The notes under the pieces were generated by a model. That model was not told the origin of the DNA and made no database searches. It saw only the letters and a program-made list of their open reading frames with translations. A program made the translations under genes and the position numbers. 8,288 nucleotides of DNA from Methylobacter sp. (GTDB lineage Bacteria; Pseudomonadota; Gammaproteobacteria; Methylococcales; Methylomonadaceae), in contig JALNYY010000170.1 in the NCBI GenBank assembly GCA_023229605.1, positions 1 through 8,288 on the forward strand. Reading direction: 5' to 3'. This document shows positions 1 through 5,038 of the stretch, one piece after another (the first letter of the stretch is position 1; each line of letters starts with the position of its first letter).

Positions 1-256
1 GGTCGTTATGCTATCGATTGAAGCAGCTTGATATGGATCATTGATGCCCGGTCTAGGCTAAAATGTATTGGCGAGTTCGCTCGCTTATAGTTTGGGATTG
101 CCGTTAAAAATTCGGCGTTTTTGAGACTGGGAGCTTTCGCGGCATTCTGTTCTGAGCGGGCTATGGTTGTTTTAGCATATCCTTCCGATCCCATCATGGA
201 GGCCCGATATATGCTTCGCTTAGGCCCTTAAAATGGCAGATTGGAGGTAGCGCAAC

Positions 257-370
257 TTGCATTCCTACGAACGTTTCACCCAAGCCAAGGTCTTTGTGTT
301 TCGTAAATGGTGCGAGCAGGCTGCCGAGAGGTCTGCGCTAGGCCAGCCTATCTTTCAGGATCGTGCATGA
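257..370 (+). CDS. Candidate 37-aa small protein or gene remnant
   Basis: A TTG start at 257 lies 9 bases after a strong GGAGG at 243-247 and opens a 37-codon frame ending in TGA at 368-370. An in-frame stop at 248-250 means the frame cannot extend upstream. The peptide starts HSYERFTQAKVFVF and continues with a charged, helix-like stretch (RKWCEQAAER). It has no signal peptide or membrane segment, and I recognise no family. It could be a true small protein, a leader peptide, or the broken start of a lost gene. The only support is the ribosome binding site and a reasonable amino-acid mix, so confidence is low. Confidence 0.25.
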   Translation: MHSYERFTQAKVFVFRKWCEQAAERSALGQPIFQDRA

Positions 371-532
371 GAATATGGGAAAACAGAAATTGTAAAAGAA
401 TGTCCCTTTAAAAATGAAAAAATGGCTTTGAAATGAGGGTTTATTAGGTCGCAGTTATTGGCCAAACCAGCCATTGGGAAATCGGGAATTTTTGGCGCTG
501 TTAGCATGTTTAAAAACGTGAAAGGTATTGGA

Positions 533-709
533 ATGCTAAAGCAACTAATATTTCGAGTTAGAGTGTGCAGGTATTTATACCTATTGTGGTCACCCCATCT
601 AAGGAGGAACATTATCCGTGCTAGACATGTCGAAGGGAGGAATGTCACTCCACTTATGGTTAGACGAGTCCGCCACGAACTGCTTAACCTCCCATTAAGG
701 GCTCGTTAG
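533..709 (+). CDS. Candidate 58-aa arginine-rich micro-ORF (doubtful)
   Basis: The open frame runs from a TTG at 458 to a stop at 707-709. The only start with a tolerable ribosome binding site is the ATG at 533, preceded by AAAGG at 521-525 with a 7-base spacer. The product would be 58 residues and strongly basic (motifs such as RVRVCR and VRRVRHE). A second frame overlaps it: a 26-codon GTG-start ORF at 618-698 behind an excellent AAGGAGG at 601-607. Both cannot easily be coding, and neither resembles a family I know. A chance frame over a regulatory or RNA-structured region is at least as likely. Confidence 0.12.
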   Translation: MLKQLIFRVRVCRYLYLLWSPHLRRNIIRARHVEGRNVTPLMVRRVRHELLNLPLRAR

Positions 710-802
710 CAAATAACCTATACGTTCCCATCTTTCAAAGTGACTGCGCGGTAAGGACAAAAAGGTTAATTGCACAAGTTATTTCATAACGATCCCTTAA
801 GT

Positions 803-822
803 GGATAGCCAAAGTTCTATCC
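803..822. repeat. Inverted repeat before the membrane-protein gene
   Basis: The arms ggatag (803-808) and ctatcc (817-822) are perfect complements with an 8-base spacer, ending 25 bases before the ATG at 848. In DNA this could be an operator; in RNA it would be a small hairpin in the 5' leader, upstream of the ribosome binding site at 835-839. No T-tract follows, so it is not an intrinsic terminator. A six-base stem can occur by chance. Confidence 0.3.
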
Positions 823-847
823 CTATATACCTGAAAAGGCTCTGATC

Positions 848-2128
848 ATGACTAAAGAGAATAATCCCAACGAAGGATATGTGACGCAAAACGGAATTAG
901 GTTGATTGCCTTGTACCTCACTGTAATCACATTAGGTACGATAGCCGGTTTGGTACTTCTGTGGCCTTCGTGTGCAACTGTTAATTGGGCTTCTAGTGCT
1001 GTTAGCGATCTAACAGTAACATCAATCTCGCCGGGATCAGGGGTAATCAAAGGCGGAACTCTGGCCAGCATCCGGGGAACAGGATTCGCGGACGGAGTGA
1101 CGGTAAGCTTCGGCGAAATAGCAGCGGCTGAAGTAAGGATTGTCGATTCAACCCATTTAAGGGTTCTTAGTCCAGAACACAAAAAAGGAGTTTTCGATAT
1201 CGTTGTAACCAATCCAGACAAAAAGAGTCGAGCCTTAAGCCCTGGTTTTTTCTATGTTGACCCTAATGATCCGCTACCGAAGCCGTCCATCAAATTGCTA
1301 AGTCCAGTTTCAGGCCCGCTCACTGGTGGACAGCCGGTGACAATCAAAGGAACCGGATTACAAAATGTAACAACAGTTAGCTTTGATGGCCTTCCTGGTA
1401 CAAATATACAAGTTATGAATGATACAACTCTTGTGGCGACGACTCCTGCCCATGGAGAGGGTAAAGTCGATGTTGCCGTTGATGCCGGCACCACCGCCAC
1501 ACTCTCGGAGGGATATACCTATACCTGTTGGTCAATTGTACCCACTCACTTGTTCATTATGGTAATTCTGGCAGGCGCTTTGGGCGGCTGCTTGCATGGA
1601 CTTAGGTCTCTCGTTTGGCATGTTGGCGATCGTAATTTACAAAATAGTCGGCGACTGAAGTATTTCTTTTTGCCTTTAATTGGGGCAGCTATCGGGGTGA
1701 TTTTCTTTTTAGCGGTATCGGCCGGTTTGTATAAGGTTCAGGGTACCGAAAACATGATTCTAATTGGATTGTCTGGCTTGGTTGGTATGTTCAGCGATGA
1801 AGCGGTAGAAAAGCTCAAGAAAATAGCCGAAGGCTTATTGACCGAAGCCCCCCATCCCCAGGAGGCAGCCACTGTCACTACGGTATCGGTGACGTCAGTT
1901 AGTCCGAATTTCGGTAGTACAACTGGGAATACCGGGGTAACGATTGCCGGAAAGGGCTTCGACATTGCCGATGTGCGTTTTGGAGAAAATGATGCCACCG
2001 TGAAAAATTTAACCCAGACGTCCATCACGGCGACTACGCCTGCGCATAAGGCTGGGAAAGTTGATGTGTTTGTGATTAATAAGAATGGACAAAGCTTCAC
2101 CCTACGCGATGGTTATGAATATAAATAA
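848..2128 (+). CDS. Multi-span membrane protein with three IPT/TIG domains; putative RADAR accessory
   Basis: This 426-residue protein starts at an ATG preceded by AAAGG (835-839) at an 8-base spacing. Segments in order: a hydrophobic helix at about 17-39; two TIG-like immunoglobulin folds at about 54-137 and 146-226; hydrophobic helices at about 230-252 and 273-295; a shorter hydrophobic stretch at about 303-315 running into a charged amphipathic helix (FSDEAVEKLKKIAE); and a third TIG domain at about 346-425. The TIG units share recognisable edges: SISPGSG, LSPVSGP and VSPNFGS near their starts, and TTPAHGEGKVDV / TTPAHKAGKVDV near the ends of units 2 and 3. The arginine-rich loop at 253-272 fits a cytoplasmic position, which puts TIG 1 and 2 in the periplasm and probably TIG 3 in the cytoplasm. 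TIG folds usually mediate binding in surface or regulatory proteins. The gene lies 114 bases before rdrA on the same strand, where RADAR loci can carry a membrane accessory, but it has neither of the described accessory architectures. The link to RADAR is inferred from position alone. Confidence 0.85.
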   Translation: MTKENNPNEGYVTQNGIRLIALYLTVITLGTIAGLVLLWPSCATVNWASSAVSDLTVTSISPGSGVIKGGTLASIRGTGFADGVTVSFGEIAAAEVRIVDSTHLRVLSPEHKKGVFDIVVTNPDKKSRALSPGFFYVDPNDPLPKPSIKLLSPVSGPLTGGQPVTIKGTGLQNVTTVSFDGLPGTNIQVMNDTTLVATTPAHGEGKVDVAVDAGTTATLSEGYTYTCWSIVPTHLFIMVILAGALGGCLHGLRSLVWHVGDRNLQNSRRLKYFFLPLIGAAIGVIFFLAVSAGLYKVQGTENMILIGLSGLVGMFSDEAVEKLKKIAEGLLTEAPHPQEAATVTTVSVTSVSPNFGSTTGNTGVTIAGKGFDIADVRFGENDATVKNLTQTSITATTPAHKAGKVDVFVINKNGQSFTLRDGYEYK

Positions 2129-2171
2129 GATTAGCGATGCCACCAATCAAAAAAATTCCATGCACAATAGT

Positions 2172-2214
2172 AACCAACTTTTTTCGTTTTGACTCCGCCA
2201 CGAAAGGTTTGGTT
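2172..2214. promoter_or_regulatory. Imperfect inverted repeat in the gap before rdrA
   Basis: The outer arms aaccaa (2172-2177) and ttggtt (2209-2214) pair perfectly. After one mismatch the pairing continues inward: tt at 2179-2180 with gg (wobbles), ttt with aaa, a bulged t at 2184, and cg (2185-2186) with cg (2201-2202). The loop is 14 bases. The structure ends 16 bases before the rdrA ribosome binding site. It lacks a following T-run, so it is not a classical terminator. It could be an attenuator, an operator or an RNA-processing site that sets the amount of the membrane protein relative to RdrA. Its function is inferred; only the pairing is seen. Confidence 0.35.
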
Positions 2215-2230
2215 TCCAAATTGAACATAC

Positions 2231-2236
2231 GGAGAG
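2231..2236 (+). promoter_or_regulatory. Ribosome binding site deciding the rdrA start
   Basis: GGAGAG lies 6 bases before the ATG at 2243. The next in-frame ATG (2294, residue 18) follows gcgcatccc and has no comparable site, so the upstream start is preferred. Confidence 0.75.
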
Positions 2237-2242
2237 TATCAG

Positions 2243-5038
2243 ATGAATATAAACGACAAATTCCTGTTTAAACCTCGTCAAGAAGCGCATCCCATGAATT
2301 GGCGCGATCTTTTACCTCCTGTTCGGCAAGCAGTCGCTGACTTGCTGATTCGTATTGACGGCGCAGAACAAATTAATGACAGGAAGGATGACAAGGATAA
2401 TAAAGAGGTGGCTAATTGTTTCCTTGTGTACGGTATTCGCGGGACTGGCAAGACCACTGTGCTTCAAAGTGCGCAAGAGGCAATTTGTTTACGAAAAGAT
2501 TTCTTTCCAGAAGACAAGCTGGAAGAAACAGCTGGAAAAAAGAATGCGGAACAATCTGCAGAGAATCTTAATAAAAAGCATATTGTTTGGCTCCCCATAC
2601 TTGACCTGGAGCCTTTATCAGCAAAATCAAATCTTCTCACTATTGTGCTTACACATGTGAGCAATGCGCTTGAACAACCTGGCTGTGGCAAGAAAGGCGC
2701 TACACTGACATCGATTTTTGAAGAAAGTGCCGACAGTGCCAGACAGCAGTTCAGTCAGCTAATCCATGATGCCACTTTTATATGGGAAGACATACAAGAG
2801 GCGGATACACGTGGAAAAGCCAATCGGCAAGTTGCAGCGGCTGATATTTATGCCGATTTTCATGAGAATTTCAAAAAAGCAATGGCTGCTCTTTCCAAGC
2901 AACTCGGGCAGGTACATGGCAGTGATTACCAAGGCTGCTCGATTGTTCTGCCTATTGATAATATTGATCGTAGTACCGATCATTTACAGTCTATTGTTAA
3001 GCTAGCACAACTGGTTTCGCATAGTCGTCTTTGGTTGGTGATGGCGGGTGATCGCGTAGATGTTGAGACTTTTCTGGAACGAGCGTATTGGAAAGAACTG
3101 ATTAATAGTAAAGATGGCGTGGGGGCTCAAGGTAAAAATAATTGGGATGGTGAAGACGAAGCTCTAGTTATGGCACGCCGCCAAGCAGCCTCTTCCTATC
3201 AGAAACTTTTGCCGCCAAGTCATCGTATTGAGGTCAAATGTGTAGAGCCTAAGGAAACTTTGCGATTTAAGTTCTCGGCTAATGAGAAAGACACCACCTA
3301 TGATCTACTTAAGCAAATTAATGTTTTTCTAAACGAGGAGCAAGGTGATGGCCGAAAAATCCCCTTTACTGATTTGTTGGATGTCCGGAATTTCATTGAA
3401 ACTTCTGAAGCGACTAAGGTTGGTCAGAAAGGCATGTTTCTCGCCCATAAAATAGATGATAATTATTCGATAGAAGAAGGTATAAATGTAGCCGGTCAGA
3501 AAAGTCTTCTCCTTGCTCATGAAGTTGATATTGAATATTTGGCATATCCCTCAGCTAAGAGTATTAATCCGCAAGACGAATTTAAATATTTAACTCATTT
3601 AGCTCAGCACGGATTACAGTTGCCTGCAAGAGCCGTTCTTGATCTTTGGCAGCTCGCAAACTGTGTCGTTAAAGATACTTCAAACGAAAATAATAAAAAA
3701 AATTTCCAAGCTGAAAAAATTGCACGAACGATGCTCAGGAATGCCATCTTCAGAAGTGACATGTCCAGTAGAGCAGAGCAAATCTTGCAAGATGATATTA
3801 TTCAGCGTTCTTCCGACAGCGGTACAATATTGAACTTTAAGTACGTGAATCTCATTGTGGATCATTTGGCAATCACAGACAAGTTACCAAAAGTGCTTAA
3901 TGACAGAAGTCTAAGTCGCTCCACGCTTAACGTGCGGAGACTAGTAGATATTAATTTGCGCCTCGCTACGAAAAATTGTAACAAAAATTTACCTGAAGAT
4001 GTTGCTGCATGGCTTTCTATTCTCTACGACATCCTTGTATTAGTGGAAAGACCAGCCGTTATAGTCGGTTCTAAAATAAAACCCCCAATCGTTAACGTAT
4101 CTCATGAAGTGATTATGGTTAATCAACGAATGAGAAATGGCAAGTCGAAGAAAAAAGATGACCAGAAGAAAATAGACGATCCAAAGTCGTTTTGGTGGCC
4201 TACTCCGATTTGGCGTACATTTCTGGCGCATGATTTATTCTGGAAACAATGGAAAATATTTATAAAGGATGATTTTCCTGAGGTTGAGTTATCAGTAGAG
4301 GATGATGTTTTAATAGTCATATTAACTAGGCTGTTAGTTGCTGGTTGGGTGGCATGCTCACTGAAAACATTCTCCGCGCTCAATTGTCCTGCCGTCTTCG
4401 ACTCATCACGGGAAAGTAAAAATGCTCATGAAAACTCCGATGGGTTAAAGAAAAAGGAAATACAAATACAAATACAAATACAGAAAGCCGTCGCAATCGA
4501 TTCAGCACCAACGAAAAGCTTACTGGAGAAAAATAAAATTGATGATAACCTTAAGAAATATAGAGAACAGCTTGATAAATATAGAGAACAGCTTGATAAA
4601 TACGAGGAATCTGTAATAAAGGCCGCTCACGCGCTATTTGATCAACTATATCAACTAAGGCTGCTCAAAATGAGGGGTATTATTGAAAAAGAGCCGATGA
4701 TAGATTGGCTAGAAACGAAAATGCCGTTGTTGTTTTGCTATTTATATGTACCTCTCGATGAAAATCTAATTTCAGCAGATTTACGTTGTAAAAATATGTA
4801 TGACAATCGCCATGGAGAGTCTGCCCTTGCAAAATATTGGCAGAAAAACGCGCCATTTCTTCTCAATGATGTAGACAAGGACCTTAAGTTGCTTTTTCCT
4901 GTAGACGAAATGTCCTTGAAAAAAAAAGAGCCAGATGAGGAATATGATGAATATATAAATTTAATAGGTCCATTTGGAGCGTTGCATAAATTTTGGGGTC
5001 TAGTATCTGCCGATATCAAAGGGCCATCTAATGTTTAG
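2243..5038 (+). CDS. rdrA: RADAR ATPase RdrA
   Basis: A 931-residue P-loop ATPase. The Walker A motif is GIRGTGKT at residues 64-71 (K70, T71). A Walker B-like strand IVLPIDNID spans 234-242, with D239 as the likely magnesium-binding acidic residue and D242 close by. A sensor-1-like strand follows, LWLVMAGDR at 263-271. The N-terminal third is therefore a STAND/AAA-type nucleotide-binding core. The rest is a long helical region with no motif I can name. It holds an imperfect internal duplication (residues 393-408 and 417-432), a Lys/Asp-rich linker (634-648) leading into an aromatic SFWWPTP, an (Ile-Gln)4 run at 740-747, and a KYREQLD tandem repeat at 772-785 that predicts a coiled coil. No signal peptide or membrane helix is seen. 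The length, the ATPase position and the overlap with an rdrB-like deaminase fit RdrA of RADAR, known to form rings that associate with RdrB shells and to be needed for defence. The 3' half is A+T-rich (30% G+C in the 60 bases from 4501 and again from 4921, counted by hand). The family call rests mainly on this pairing. Confidence 0.85.
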   Translation: MNINDKFLFKPRQEAHPMNWRDLLPPVRQAVADLLIRIDGAEQINDRKDDKDNKEVANCFLVYGIRGTGKTTVLQSAQEAICLRKDFFPEDKLEETAGKKNAEQSAENLNKKHIVWLPILDLEPLSAKSNLLTIVLTHVSNALEQPGCGKKGATLTSIFEESADSARQQFSQLIHDATFIWEDIQEADTRGKANRQVAAADIYADFHENFKKAMAALSKQLGQVHGSDYQGCSIVLPIDNIDRSTDHLQSIVKLAQLVSHSRLWLVMAGDRVDVETFLERAYWKELINSKDGVGAQGKNNWDGEDEALVMARRQAASSYQKLLPPSHRIEVKCVEPKETLRFKFSANEKDTTYDLLKQINVFLNEEQGDGRKIPFTDLLDVRNFIETSEATKVGQKGMFLAHKIDDNYSIEEGINVAGQKSLLLAHEVDIEYLAYPSAKSINPQDEFKYLTHLAQHGLQLPARAVLDLWQLANCVVKDTSNENNKKNFQAEKIARTMLRNAIFRSDMSSRAEQILQDDIIQRSSDSGTILNFKYVNLIVDHLAITDKLPKVLNDRSLSRSTLNVRRLVDINLRLATKNCNKNLPEDVAAWLSILYDILVLVERPAVIVGSKIKPPIVNVSHEVIMVNQRMRNGKSKKKDDQKKIDDPKSFWWPTPIWRTFLAHDLFWKQWKIFIKDDFPEVELSVEDDVLIVILTRLLVAGWVACSLKTFSALNCPAVFDSSRESKNAHENSDGLKKKEIQIQIQIQKAVAIDSAPTKSLLEKNKIDDNLKKYREQLDKYREQLDKYEESVIKAAHALFDQLYQLRLLKMRGIIEKEPMIDWLETKMPLLFCYLYVPLDENLISADLRCKNMYDNRHGESALAKYWQKNAPFLLNDVDKDLKLLFPVDEMSLKKKEPDEEYDEYINLIGPFGALHKFWGLVSADIKGPSNV
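3419..3541 (+). repeat. Imperfect 72-base tandem duplication inside rdrA
   Basis: The segments at 3419-3469 and 3491-3541 are related, with a 72-base (24-codon) offset. Both contain ggtcagaaa (3422-3430 and 3494-3502). They encode VGQKGMFLAHKIDDNY (residues 393-408) and AGQKSLLLAHEVDIEY (417-432). The frame is kept. The copies have diverged at many positions, so the duplication is not recent. Confidence 0.65.
4458..4481 (+). repeat. Hexanucleotide microsatellite (aaatac)x4 in rdrA
   Basis: Four perfect copies of aaatac encode alternating Ile-Gln (residues 740-747). The unit is six bases, so gain or loss of copies changes protein length by two residues without a frameshift. It lies in a low-complexity linker between the two parts of the RdrA C-terminal region. 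Confidence 0.9.
4556..4597 (+). repeat. Perfect 21-base tandem repeat in rdrA
   Basis: Two identical 21-base units (4556-4576 and 4577-4597) encode KYREQLD twice (residues 772-785). A partial third unit beginning aaata encodes KYEE. The heptad length fits a coiled coil. Perfect identity at the DNA level suggests a recent or slippage-prone expansion. Confidence 0.9.
5018..5023 (+). promoter_or_regulatory. Ribosome binding site of rdrB inside the end of rdrA
   Basis: AAAGGG lies 7 bases before the ATG at 5031. That ATG sits 5 bases ahead of the rdrA stop codon (5036-5038), giving the 8-base overlap ATGTTTAG. This layout is typical of translational coupling between proteins made in fixed proportion. 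Confidence 0.6.

Larger units (their letters stand above)
1..847. other. Gene-poor upstream stretch
   Basis: No long, well-supported gene is visible on either strand. What can be seen: a short hairpin at 71-84 (gcgag, ttcg loop, ctcgc); a 37-codon candidate ORF at 257-370 with a good Shine-Dalgarno site; overlapping micro-ORF candidates between 458 and 709; an interrupted palindrome at 569-582; an 8-base palindrome (gacatgtc) at 624-631; nested short inverted repeats between 664 and 706; and an inverted repeat at 803-822 just before the membrane-protein gene. I saw no tRNA, rRNA, insertion-sequence end or CRISPR repeat, and no promoter with both boxes at normal spacing. The promoter of the defence operon should lie somewhere here, together with any regulatory RNA, but I cannot place it. 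Confidence 0.6.

Noticed and set aside
6..197. 63-codon open frame on the minus strand
   Set aside because: No purine-rich ribosome binding site before its ATG and no recognisable family; the frame crosses the small hairpin at 71-84. Probably a chance frame.
355..648. 97-codon minus-strand frame with a GTG start
   Set aside because: It overlaps the opposite-strand candidate frames, has no convincing ribosome binding site and shows no domain.
770..775. TTGCAC as a -35 box for the membrane-protein gene
   Set aside because: At 17 bases downstream the sequence is tccctt, not a -10 box; the nearby TCATAA is too close.
2189..2194. TTGACT as a -35 box for an rdrA promoter
   Set aside because: No acceptable -10 box lies 16-18 bases downstream; the bases there are ggtttcca.
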